Source: an uncultured Opitutaceae bacterium (GTDB taxonomy: Bacteria; Verrucomicrobiota; Verrucomicrobiia; Opitutales; Opitutaceae). From it: a DNA stretch of 43,718 bases. Positions 27,006 to 36,200 of the stretch are shown here, one piece after another. Made by a program: the position numbers and the translations under genes. How positions within the stretch are numbered: position 1 is the first letter of the stretch; each line of letters begins with the position of its first letter. The notes beneath the pieces are model-generated. The model did not search any database. It was not told the origin of the DNA and was given only the letters and a program-made list of their open reading frames with translations. The DNA lies in contig CALDFV010000101.1 of assembly GCA_937942145.1 (NCBI GenBank), positions 1-43,718 on the forward strand, written 5' to 3'.

Positions 27006-28934
27006 ATGCGACTAAAAATCACACTCACGCTTCTCATAATTCTCTTAGGTCTTCTGACCTACATATTCTACATTGACCCATGGAGTTCCCGTTTACAATT
27101 GGAGGGTGAGGATGACAATGCCCTCGCCTCCCTAGCGGTGGACATCGACTATCTGCGAATCTACGACAATACGAAGAATAGAGCCCTCACGTTGGAGAAA
27201 TCGGAAAACGACTGGATGCTAACCGAGCCTTTCCTCTGGCCGGCAAACACCTTTGCAGTAGAGCGAATTCTCACACAACTTCAATTTCTGGATACCAAGG
27301 TCACCTTCGACGCGGACCGCATCGGCCAGACCGGATCCAGCCTGGCGGAATATGGCCTCGCTCCACCTAGCCTTACGCTTGAATTCGGCAGCAGCGGGAG
27401 CCGCTACTCCATTGGGATCGGAAAAGCTACGGATTTAGGAAACCATCTCTACCTACTCTCATTCGATAAGACCAAAATCCACGTGGTGGATCGCAGCCTG
27501 CTAGACAGCCTTTCCATCGACATTGAGAGCCTTCGCAATCCTCGAATCTTTCGCAGCAACATATTTGAGGTAGATTCCTGGAATCTGCAATTGCAGGACA
27601 ATCTTCGAACCCGAGTCACAAAGAACGAAAACATCTGGACGATCGAAACGCCTATCAATACTCGAGCGGACTCTATCGAGGTAAACACTCTTCTAGGAAA
27701 ACTGCTCGAGTTGAAAAGTCTTCGCGTACTGCAACCCACCCCGGCGGACCTTAGGCTATACGGGTTGCAGGAGCCGTCATTGCGAATCGCCATCGAGTCA
27801 GACCAGAGTCGTGAGGCTCTGGAAGTTGGCAACCCCATAAGTCCAACCGATCCCCTCATACGCTACGGCAAACTCGAAAATCGCAATACGGTTTTTGAAA
27901 TTGAATTAGACTATTTGCCTGAACTGGAGAAAGCGCAGACCAATCTGCGGGACAGACGTATCTTCGAGATCGATACGGCTTATGCCACATCCGTTTCTTT
28001 TGAAAAGGGTGGATCTGAATCCTTTTCACTCCAGAAGTTGGAAACGGACGAATGGGAAATTCTCATTCCCGACGAGGAACAAGGATTCATACGAGAAAAG
28101 GGCTCGAACGAAGCGGTCAAAGACGCCCTCGATTGGCTCAACAAAGTAAAAGCCATCGCCTCGTCAATCTCATCAGGCTTTGTTCACGACGCTCCCACTG
28201 CCGCCGACCTGGAAACCTATGGACTCGAAGTTCCTGAGTATTCGATCCGTATTGCGTCTGGAAGATTGAAGGACCGCACGGAAGAGTCCAAGCCCCCAAA
28301 AGTGGAGACGCTTCTCTTCGGCGATCTTCACAGCGGAGACCGCACATTGAGGTACGTCAAACTTGCCGAATCAGATTTCGTCTATCTCGTTTCAAACGAT
28401 ATTTTGGAAATGGTCCCTGACGTATTGTTCCAATATCAAAGCCGTCGCTTGTATGAAATCCCCGATGACGCGACGATTAACAAATTGTCGATCACTCGCC
28501 TTTCCAACGAGGAGACCTTGCTGGACACATCCATCGAGGACAGTAACTTGCCCCTCGAACTGGTCGATTCGCTTACCCCTCTAGAGGTAAAGTCCTATCT
28601 ATTCGATCAATACACTTCTAACGTCTCCATCGCGGGAAAACGGCAAAGTTGGGCCTACTTGATGAACGTCACTTTCCAGTGGGCGAGCGCTGACACAGGA
28701 CACTCGAAAAGCGTCGAACTCTACGTTTCAGAATTGACGGGAGGACCACTCCTCCTTGGCGGCTCGATCGATAGAAACTCGGTTTTTGAGTTTCGGCAGC
28801 CATTTATCGACGCTTTTAGCTCGGTAGTTTTCGATCGTATTAAGCGCCCCGTTCCCGAAGAACCCTTTGATTCTGATCTGCCTCTCCCATCTGTAGGGGA
28901 AGAACCCGCCAGTCCCGATACCGAGCAGCAATAG
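27006..28934 (+). CDS. DUF4340 protein with three repeat units
   Basis: A 642-residue protein with an N-terminal transmembrane helix (about 3-22, KITLTLLIILLGLLTYIFYI) and extracytoplasmic body. The DUF4340 pattern occurs at least three times: about residues 50-160 (LRIYDN...WMLTEPF...LAEYGLAPPSLTLEFG), about 190-300 (IWTIETP...LRLYGLQEPSLRIAIE) and about 340-440 (WEILIPD...LETYGLEVPEYSIRIAS). The repeat ends each time with a YGL-E/A-PP/PS/PE motif. DUF4340 genes are typical companions of GldFG-like ABC modules. It starts 7 bp after the GldG-like gene and is followed by an AsmA-like gene, so it acts with that machine; its molecular role is unknown. Confidence 0.9.
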   Translation: MRLKITLTLLIILLGLLTYIFYIDPWSSRLQLEGEDDNALASLAVDIDYLRIYDNTKNRALTLEKSENDWMLTEPFLWPANTFAVERILTQLQFLDTKVTFDADRIGQTGSSLAEYGLAPPSLTLEFGSSGSRYSIGIGKATDLGNHLYLLSFDKTKIHVVDRSLLDSLSIDIESLRNPRIFRSNIFEVDSWNLQLQDNLRTRVTKNENIWTIETPINTRADSIEVNTLLGKLLELKSLRVLQPTPADLRLYGLQEPSLRIAIESDQSREALEVGNPISPTDPLIRYGKLENRNTVFEIELDYLPELEKAQTNLRDRRIFEIDTAYATSVSFEKGGSESFSLQKLETDEWEILIPDEEQGFIREKGSNEAVKDALDWLNKVKAIASSISSGFVHDAPTAADLETYGLEVPEYSIRIASGRLKDRTEESKPPKVETLLFGDLHSGDRTLRYVKLAESDFVYLVSNDILEMVPDVLFQYQSRRLYEIPDDATINKLSITRLSNEETLLDTSIEDSNLPLELVDSLTPLEVKSYLFDQYTSNVSIAGKRQSWAYLMNVTFQWASADTGHSKSVELYVSELTGGPLLLGGSIDRNSVFEFRQPFIDAFSSVVFDRIKRPVPEEPFDSDLPLPSVGEEPASPDTEQQ

Positions 28935-28945
28935 AGGAGGACACA

Positions 28946-31708
28946 TTGCACACCGAGGGGAAATCAAAGGGAGAGTTCGCTTGGCGAAGCACCTGTCTGG
29001 TCTGCAAGGCAACTCTCGACTGTCTCTATTCTCTAGGAGTCGGCCTTCTCGCTATCATCGTTTGCCTCGTCGCTTATTCAATCACCATCGACGAGGCCCC
29101 CATGCCCGAATCTCTTGTCCGGTTGCTGGAGAAAGAGCTCAAAGCGCAAGGCGCTACGATGAGTATGTCAGGTATTCGCATTCAGCCCAATGGTCGAATC
29201 ACGATTGATAATCCGAAGATCTATTCTACTGATTTACAGTCTGAAATCGCTAATGCCGACCGTATCAGCCTGAAAGTTAACCGCGCTTTGCTTCTATTTG
29301 GAAGAGCTCGAATAACCGAGCTGAATGTCATAAACGGGTCGTTAATCATCCCCGCCCTTCTTTCAAAGTCCGGAGTTCCCGAACCACAGGTCGATCAGAT
29401 TGACCTCAGAGCTAAAAACCAACGCGAGGGCTGGGTGATCCACCAATCCAAATTCCAATTTGGAAATGCCCGAGCAATTATCAGCGGCATCATTGATCCT
29501 ACCGACTTGACGTTGAGGGAGGTTCCAGAAAAGCCCCTGCCCCTGAGCCAACAACTTATAACCTTTCACAACAAGGCATTGGAGATCAAGGAATCTCTCT
29601 CTCAGATCGAAGGGCTCGAAGCGAGAATCCGTTTTGATGCGTCTCGCAAGGGTCCGAAGTCGGCTACCGCTGTCATCACCGCGCTTGGCGGGAAATGGCA
29701 GGACAAGGCTGCAGCGGACGAAGTTCTCGTTGAGATTCAAGCCTCACTGGGTAGTGACACTTCGCTATCGGCCCACGTCGGCTCAATCAACGCTCCACAA
29801 AACACGTTCGCCAAAGATCTCGAATTGTCTGCGGCTTGGCCCCAAATTCCGACCACTGAAAATTGGCAGCCAAGCCACGTTCACCTAACGATTGGCTCGG
29901 GTGGCCAGGAATCAAATTTCGCGTCGAATCTTTACTTTACTTTTCATCCCCTCGATCCCGAGACCTGGCGGACGAATGGATACTTTCAGATCGCTGACTC
30001 ATCCTGGAAAGTCAATTCAGTCGCCAACCCAAAGAACAAGACCGCTTCTGTAGATCTGACGGGTTCTCCCACACAAGGACTGGTCGAGCTGGGCATCAAT
30101 CTGGCGAAGCAGGTGGCTCCGAAGATGGGTAAGCTCCCCCTTGAGAGAATGGCTCGTGTCATAGATCCTCCCGACCTGCACATTTCTGCTGAATTCGAGG
30201 GAGCGCTCAAACCCAAGTCCGTGGACGCCACACTCGAGGCAAACCGGCTAACCTCACTGGACGCTCCTTTTGATCGCGTTATCGCTCAAGCGAATCTTCG
30301 CGGCAATCAGGTCGAAGTCCCCAATCTCTGGCTACGCAGCGGCAAGCAAAGGGGACGCCTTTCGGTATTCCTTGATTTGGAGACCATGCACCGACGTCTG
30401 TTAATAGATGGCTTGTTCAACCCCAACACCGTCAATGGCTGGATTCCTGACCCTTGGTGGACGGAGCTTTGGTCTAACTTTCGTTTCCCGGAGGAAGGCT
30501 TCTATTGCTTGATGGACTCCAGCCAAATCATCAAACGACCTGAAACTCTTTGGCTGACCGGGTACGGTATCTGCAAAGAACTGGATATCCGGGGTCACCC
30601 AATGGAGGAGATCGAAACCCACATGTTCATCCTTCAGCGCTACATCGATCTCTACAATCTAACACTAACCCGAACGGAGGGCTCGATCAAAGGAGATGGC
30701 CAGTTTTCCATCGGCCAAGACCCTCGCGACGGCATTTATAAAATGACCGCTCTATGGCTCGATGCCGAATCGACGATCGACCTGAGCATCGGCCCGGACC
30801 TCATCTATGAAGTACGAGAAAACGTTGAGGAGATACTGGAGCCCTACGGATACAGCGTTCCGCCAAAGGTCGACGCCCGCTCCGCCAGCGTCATGCACAA
30901 GAATCGCTTCACCTATGACGTCGATCTGCAGATCGATACGGACGAAGCCTTCAACTACTACGACTACCCACTCGATTCGCTCAGCGCAACGGTCAGCGTT
31001 GGCAATGGTCGAGCGGACATTCCCGCCGTCAAGGCTCGCTTAGCAGGCGGGATCGTTGATGCGAACGCCACCGTTCGAAACGAAAACATCGCTTTGAGCG
31101 TTACGCTCAGCGACGCCCGCTTCGGAGACACGCTCAAAGCGTCCGCCGAGTACTTTCGCGCCAGTGATCCAGAAAGCTCCGCTCATGGAATCACAGCGGA
31201 GGAACTGTCCGCCTATGGTGGCACGACGAGCCTGCACTTCACTGGCAAGGGAGTCGTTGGAGACTCGCTCTCATACGACGGCGAGGGGACGTATCAAATT
31301 TCTGGGGCCAATCTTACGGATCTCCCGCTTTTGGGCGGGATTTCTCGAGCCCTGGATAGCGCGGGACTCCCGATCGCTACTCTCAAGTTCAATGGAGCAG
31401 AGGGAGAATTTGCCGTACAGAAGCGCTACGTGGAATTTCCCGAACTCATTCTGGTAGGCCCCATCGCTCAAATTAAGAGCAGCGGGAAGTACGACCTTAA
31501 GGAAGACGAGCTCGACTTCAAAGCCCAGCTTCAGCCGTTCCGCTCCATTCCTCTAGTCCAAGTACCCCTCCGACTTCTCGATGTCTTTACGGGCATTTTC
31601 GAAGTCCGCCTGACCGGTCCCATTTCCGATCCGAAAAAGAGCGTTTTTCGCGAGGCTCCAAAGCGCGAAGAAGCGGTTTCAACGGAAAACGAAAACGTAT
31701 CCGAATAG
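28946..31708 (+). CDS. AsmA-like / TamB-superfamily large envelope protein
   Basis: A 920-residue protein with a short cytoplasmic N-terminus, one transmembrane helix (about 28-50, YSLGVGLLAIIVCLVAYSI), and a very long beta-strand-rich periplasmic domain. The N-terminal domain matches AsmA-like proteins (NPKIYSTDLQSEIANADRISLKVNRALLLFGRARITELNVINGSLIIPALL), and the C-terminal block (IKSSGKYDLKEDELDFKAQLQPF...FEVRLTGPISDPKKSVFRE) matches the AsmA C-terminal/DUF3971 repeat. AsmA-like proteins act as bridge-like lipid carriers between membranes. The start is TTG at 28946, supported by a perfect AGGAGG at 28935-28940. It is the last gene of the ABC/GldG/DUF4340 run, an uncommon partner. Confidence 0.85.
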   Translation: MHTEGKSKGEFAWRSTCLVCKATLDCLYSLGVGLLAIIVCLVAYSITIDEAPMPESLVRLLEKELKAQGATMSMSGIRIQPNGRITIDNPKIYSTDLQSEIANADRISLKVNRALLLFGRARITELNVINGSLIIPALLSKSGVPEPQVDQIDLRAKNQREGWVIHQSKFQFGNARAIISGIIDPTDLTLREVPEKPLPLSQQLITFHNKALEIKESLSQIEGLEARIRFDASRKGPKSATAVITALGGKWQDKAAADEVLVEIQASLGSDTSLSAHVGSINAPQNTFAKDLELSAAWPQIPTTENWQPSHVHLTIGSGGQESNFASNLYFTFHPLDPETWRTNGYFQIADSSWKVNSVANPKNKTASVDLTGSPTQGLVELGINLAKQVAPKMGKLPLERMARVIDPPDLHISAEFEGALKPKSVDATLEANRLTSLDAPFDRVIAQANLRGNQVEVPNLWLRSGKQRGRLSVFLDLETMHRRLLIDGLFNPNTVNGWIPDPWWTELWSNFRFPEEGFYCLMDSSQIIKRPETLWLTGYGICKELDIRGHPMEEIETHMFILQRYIDLYNLTLTRTEGSIKGDGQFSIGQDPRDGIYKMTALWLDAESTIDLSIGPDLIYEVRENVEEILEPYGYSVPPKVDARSASVMHKNRFTYDVDLQIDTDEAFNYYDYPLDSLSATVSVGNGRADIPAVKARLAGGIVDANATVRNENIALSVTLSDARFGDTLKASAEYFRASDPESSAHGITAEELSAYGGTTSLHFTGKGVVGDSLSYDGEGTYQISGANLTDLPLLGGISRALDSAGLPIATLKFNGAEGEFAVQKRYVEFPELILVGPIAQIKSSGKYDLKEDELDFKAQLQPFRSIPLVQVPLRLLDVFTGIFEVRLTGPISDPKKSVFREAPKREEAVSTENENVSE

Positions 31709-31723
31709 CCCCTCTCTGCTCGC

Positions 31724-31744
31724 AAAAAATTGCGCAATTTTTTT
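31724..31744 (+). terminator. possible terminator after the AsmA-like gene
   Basis: AAAAAATTGC followed by GCAATTTTTT forms a perfect palindrome centred at 31733/31734, ending in a T-run, beginning 15 bp after the stop. It would form an 8-bp A/U stem with a GCGC loop on either strand. The stem is weak in GC content, so termination is only moderately likely. Confidence 0.4.
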
Positions 31745-31847
31745 AGGAGTTCCCCCATTTCCAGACAAGCTATTGTAGATGAGCTTGTTAGCGATAAAAA
31801 CCCCCTGCTTTATCGGAAAATTCGTTAGAAAAAACGATACAAACTCG

Positions 31848-31877
31848 TTGACGTCGCAAAAAGTATCACAATATCTT
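31848..31877 (+). promoter_or_regulatory. nrdB promoter candidate
   Basis: TTGACG (31848-31853), an 18-base spacer and TATCTT (31872-31877) resemble a sigma-70 promoter; the -10 lies inside the first NrdR-like box, so repressor binding would block it. The first transcribed base would be about 31884, leaving a leader of about 165 bases before nrdB. Confidence 0.45.
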
Positions 31878-31881
31878 GTGG
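31866..31881 (+). promoter_or_regulatory. NrdR box 1
   Basis: TCACAATATCTTGTGG matches the NrdR consensus (acaCwAtATaTwGtgt) at 13 of 16 positions. NrdR represses ribonucleotide reductase genes and is expected in this organism, although its gene is not in the window. It overlaps the putative -10 element. Confidence 0.65.
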
Positions 31882-31896
31882 TCTTATTCTAAAGGG

Positions 31897-31912
31897 CCAC
31901 ACCATCTAGTGG
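31897..31912 (+). promoter_or_regulatory. NrdR box 2
   Basis: CCACACCATCTAGTGG is a weaker match to the NrdR consensus with the same CAC...GTG half-sites. It starts exactly 31 bp after box 1, the three-turn spacing that NrdR sites usually have. The spacing is the main reason for the call. Confidence 0.55.
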
Positions 31913-31921
31913 TTAGCAAGA

Positions 31922-31930
31922 GGTGGATAA
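31922..31930 (-). promoter_or_regulatory. DnaA-box-like 9-mer
   Basis: On the minus strand this reads TTATCCACC, one base from the DnaA consensus TTATCCACA. DnaA regulates nrdAB in E. coli. One near-match alone can occur by chance, so this is only a suggestion. Confidence 0.3.
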
Positions 31931-32048
31931 CTTAAAATAACTTACATTCGCCACTCCCCAGTGATTGTGATCCTTTTTGCTCCCTTTCAGTAAATTCAAG
32001 ACAATACCATACCATCAATTAACACTTCATCTACCATAAATTCCTCAC

Positions 32049-33134
32049 ATGGATAAAACGTACACAGTCGGCAATAAAACCTTCTTACTAGACCAGGAAA
32101 AAGCAGAAAGAGCATTCGCGGAAAAGCGTGTCATCAATGGCCGCCAATCGATGTGTTTTAACCTCCTCCCGCTTAAGTACCACTGGGCTTACGACTTGTA
32201 CAAAACGATGAAGGCGAACCACTGGGAGCCGGAGGACATCATCATGAACCGCGACATCGAGCAATGGAAGGACAACTCCGTCGTTTCCGATATCGAGCGC
32301 TGGATCATTATGATGGGCGTGGGCTACTTTTCCGCTGCCGAAGGCATTGTAGGGGATAACGTTATACACGTCATCCGTGAGCGCGTGACCGCTCCCGAGC
32401 TCAAGCTCGTCCTCGGCCGCCACAGCCACGAAGAGAACATCCATGCGGACTCGCTGCTCTACATGATCAGCTCGTTGGGCATCAACCCGCACGAGTGCGA
32501 GGCGATGTTCGAAGACATCGAGACCATCGTAAAGAAGAACGAGTTCGTCACCCGCACGTCGCACGGCCTGCGTCGGGACATGGATCTTACCGAGCCTCGC
32601 AACAAGCAGATCTTTGCCAAGAACCTTTTCGTGTTCGGACAATGCATGGAAGGCACCCAGTTCTACGGAATGTTCGGGATGATCCTTTCTTTGTATCGGC
32701 AGAACAAATTCCGGGGCATCGGCGAAATGTTCCGCTACACGCTGCGCGACGAGTCCAACCACATCGAATTGCTCCGCAACCTCCTCATGGAACTCGTAGA
32801 CGAGAATCCGGAGATCTGGACCAAAGCGTTCAAGCAGGAATTGCGCGACACCATGGCGGAAGCGGTCGCCTTGGAAAAAGATTTCATTAGCGATTGCCTG
32901 CCCATGGATTCCATCGGCTTGCGCAAAGAAGATTTCCTCCAGTACATCGACTACATTGCGGACCGGCGACTCGAAGGAGTCGGCCTCGAGCCGCTCATTG
33001 GTGATGTCAAAAACCCGCTGCCTTGGCTAGCGGAAATGATGGACATTAAGAAGGAGCAAAACTTCTTCGAAGGACGCGTTACGGAATATCAGAAGGCGTC
33101 CTCTCTCGATCTCGATAGCGACGACGACCTCTAG
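32049..33134 (+). CDS. nrdB: ribonucleotide reductase small subunit, class Ic-like (Leu at radical site)
   Basis: A 361-residue class I R2 subunit that generates the oxidant for ribonucleotide reduction. The dinuclear metal site is complete: Glu98 (SAAEGIVG), Glu129 and His132 (EENIH), Glu201 (MEGTQFY), Glu235 and His238 (RDESNH). The residue four after His132, where E. coli has the radical Tyr122 and Chlamydia trachomatis Phe127, is Leu136 (HADSLLY). The first ligand is Glu rather than Asp, as in chlamydial class Ic. Trp73 and Tyr230 match the chlamydial Trp51 and Tyr222 relay, and Tyr347 matches the C-terminal coupling tyrosine. Hence it is probably a tyrosyl-radical-independent, Mn/Fe-type R2; the metal is inferred. 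The C-terminus is acidic (LDSDDDL). It precedes nrdA by 124 bp. Confidence 0.95.
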   Translation: MDKTYTVGNKTFLLDQEKAERAFAEKRVINGRQSMCFNLLPLKYHWAYDLYKTMKANHWEPEDIIMNRDIEQWKDNSVVSDIERWIIMMGVGYFSAAEGIVGDNVIHVIRERVTAPELKLVLGRHSHEENIHADSLLYMISSLGINPHECEAMFEDIETIVKKNEFVTRTSHGLRRDMDLTEPRNKQIFAKNLFVFGQCMEGTQFYGMFGMILSLYRQNKFRGIGEMFRYTLRDESNHIELLRNLLMELVDENPEIWTKAFKQELRDTMAEAVALEKDFISDCLPMDSIGLRKEDFLQYIDYIADRRLEGVGLEPLIGDVKNPLPWLAEMMDIKKEQNFFEGRVTEYQKASSLDLDSDDDL

Positions 33135-33258
33135 TCCGAGTCCTTCTTTAATAATATACAAGGTCTTTTGATCTTATTGTCTCTGAGTCTCTCGATCTCA
33201 ACGCAATCACCATTCCTATTCCCGTTCCCACCCATAACCACCTGCCGCATCTAAAACT

Positions 33259-36200
33259 ATGATCAATCCCACCCTCGAAGAAGACATCGCTCTAAAGCGC
33301 CTCGTATCCGTTTCCCGTGAAAAGAAGCTGGGATACAATTGGCGTGCTGAAAGTAGTGACGTAGACGAATCGGAAAAATCCAAGATTCACGTCGTTACCC
33401 ACGAAGGCGAAGCCACTTTCGACCAGAACGAGATTATGGACACCATTGGCAACGCTTTGGCCAACGTGCTTATGTCCAAAAACGAGAAAGACATTTTTAC
33501 CGACAAGAACCGGGATTGGGTACAAGTTGTCGCTAAGCAGGTATGCGAAAAGCTTGAGGCAAAGTCCGCTTCGACTCGGGAGACGCGTTTTGGATTGGGT
33601 GAACTGTACGATGTTATTGAACATACTCTGGTAGAAAATGACGCATATGATGTAGCCAAATGCATGCTCATGAACCGCCAACGCAAGATCGCCACGGAGC
33701 AAAACCCTGGCCTGAAAACACTTCGATTGATCCGCCGCAACGGGCAGGTCGTGCCTTGGAAGGAACAAAAGATCGAAATCGCCGTTCGCAAAGCCTTCCT
33801 CACATTGGAAATGAATTCCGAGCCGTCCGTCGCGGTGGCCCGCGGCATTACCGAACGCCTCGAAGCTACTGGCCAAGCCTTCGTGCAAATCGAGGAAGTC
33901 CAGGACATGGTTCAAGAAGAGCTCATGCGCCAAGGCCATTTCAAAGTAGCCGAACACTACATTCTTTATAGAGCCCAACGCCGTGCCTTGCGCGAGGCGG
34001 AAGCCCTCCAGGGCGTAGACACGCCGGAGCAAAATTCCATGGTCGTCGTCAAAAACGACGATGGCTCCACCTATTTCTGGGACGGCGTTGATCTCAAAAA
34101 GCGAATCGACTTCGCCATGATCGGACTCGATCTCTGCCTCAGTTTCGAGGAAATCGAAACCGAGCTCCGTCGCTCCATCTTCGACGAGATCAGCGAGGAT
34201 GGCCTGCAGAAGACCGTTACCCTCAACGCTCGCACCTTGATCGAGCAAGACGCGGACTTCGCCAAGTTCGCCGCCCGTATCCAGCTCTCTTATATCTATG
34301 AAGAGGTGCTCGGCTGGGACATTGTCAAAGACGGCGTACGAGCTCTCAAGAAATTCCACCAGAAGAAATTCAAGGAGTACGTCAAATACGGCACTAAAAT
34401 CGGCCGCCTCAACGACAAGATCAAAGACTACAATATCGACGAGCTCGCTAAAAGCCTCGATCCGTCCGCCGACCTCGAGCTCGACTACCTCGGCGTACAG
34501 ACCTTGTACGACCGCTACCTCATCATCGATAAGACCAAAGGTCTTTCCAACCAGCGCCGCATCGAAACGCCCCAGTTCTTCTGGATGCGCGTCGCTATGG
34601 GACTCTTCTCGGCAGAGGAAGAGAAAGAAGTGAAGGCCAAGGCCCTCTACAAACTCTACAAGAGCCGTCGCTTCTGCTCGTCCACCCCCACTCTTTTCAA
34701 TTCCGGCACCTGCCACTCCCAGCTCTCTTCCTGCTATCTCTACTACGTGGATGATTCCATCGAGGGCATCATGCAGCGCGGTATCGCTGAAAATGCCTAC
34801 CTCTCCAAATGGGCCGGTGGACTCGGCGGAAGCTGGACCGCCGTTCGCGGAACGGGCAGCCACATTTCCGGCACCAACGGCGAGAGCCAAGGCATCGTTC
34901 CTTTCCTCAAGCTGCACAACGACCTTCTCATCGCGGTCAACCAAGGTGGTAAACGTCGCGGTTCAGGCTGCGCGTACTTGGAAACGTGGCACAACGATCT
35001 CTACGATTTCCTAGAGCTCCGCAAGAACACCGGTGACGACCGTCGCCGCTGTCACGACATGAACACAGCCAACTGGATTCCCGACTTGTTCATGAAACGT
35101 ATGGAGGAACGCGGCGAGTGGAGCTTCTTCCGCTCCAGCGAGGCTCCCGATCTCCACGACGCCTATGGCAAGGACTTCGAAGAGAAGTACACCGCCTACG
35201 AAGCCAAAGCCCTCAAGGGTGAAATGTGGTCCAAAACCGTTCCCGCCATCGAAGTGTGGAAACTGATGCTCCGCATGATTTTCGAGACCGGCCACCCATG
35301 GATCACCTTCAAAGATCCTTGCAACGTCCGCTCGCCTCAGGATCACGTCGGCGTGGTCCACTCGTCCAACCTTTGTACCGAGATCACGCTCAACACGAGC
35401 AATGACGAAACGGCCGTGTGTAATCTTGGTAGCGTCGTCCTCGATCAGCACTTGGATAAGGATGGCAACATCGACCACAAGAAGCTCAAGGAGACGGTCC
35501 ACACCGCTATCCGTGCACTCGACAATGTGATCGATATCAACTTCTACCCGACCGAAGCAGCCAAGCGTTCCAACCAGGCCCACCGTCCGATCGGACTCGG
35601 CGTCATGGGGCTGCAGAACGCGCTCTACATTCGTAACATTCCGTTCGCTTCCCAGGAAGCCGTCGAATTCAACGACGAAGCCATGGAAGCCATCGCCTAC
35701 TACGCCATCGAAGCGTCTAGCGACTTGGCAGCTGAGCGCGGCGCCTACAACAGCTACAAGGGCTCCAAGTGGGATCGCGGTCTCCTGCCGCAAGACACAC
35801 TCGACCTTCTCGAGGAAGAACGCGGCGCAGTCGTGGATGTCCCCCGTGGCGGCAAGCTTGACTGGACTCCCATCCGTAAGAAGATCGCCAAACACGGCAT
35901 GCGCAATTCCAACGTCATGGCCATCGCCCCCACGGCGACCATCTCGAACATCACCGGCACCTCCCCTTGTATCGAGCCTTCCTACAAGAATCTCTTTGTT
36001 AAGAGCAACCTCTCCGGAGAATTTACCATTCTCAACCAGCACCTCGTTCGCGACCTCAAAGCCCGCGGCCTCTGGAACACGGACATGCTCAACAACCTGA
36101 AGTACTTCGACGGCGAACTCGACGAAATCGAGGAAATCCCCGAAGACCTCAAGCTCAAGTACAAGACCGCCTTCGCCGTCGACTACAGCTGGTTGGTATT

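Larger units (their letters stand above)
31709..32048. other. nrd regulatory region and intergenic space
   Basis: About 340 bp before nrdB without a gene. It holds, left to right, an AT-rich palindrome acting as a possible terminator, two short hairpins with ten-base loops (ACAAGCT at 31765-31771 pairing 31782-31788; CGATAAA at 31792-31798 pairing 31809-31815), a -35-like hexamer, two NrdR-type boxes and a DnaA-like box. These are listed separately. The two hairpins have no assigned function; they may be structured DNA or RNA. Confidence 0.6.

Noticed and set aside
32088-32762. 224-codon open frame antisense to nrdB
   Set aside because: Shadow of the conserved nrdB; no independent support.
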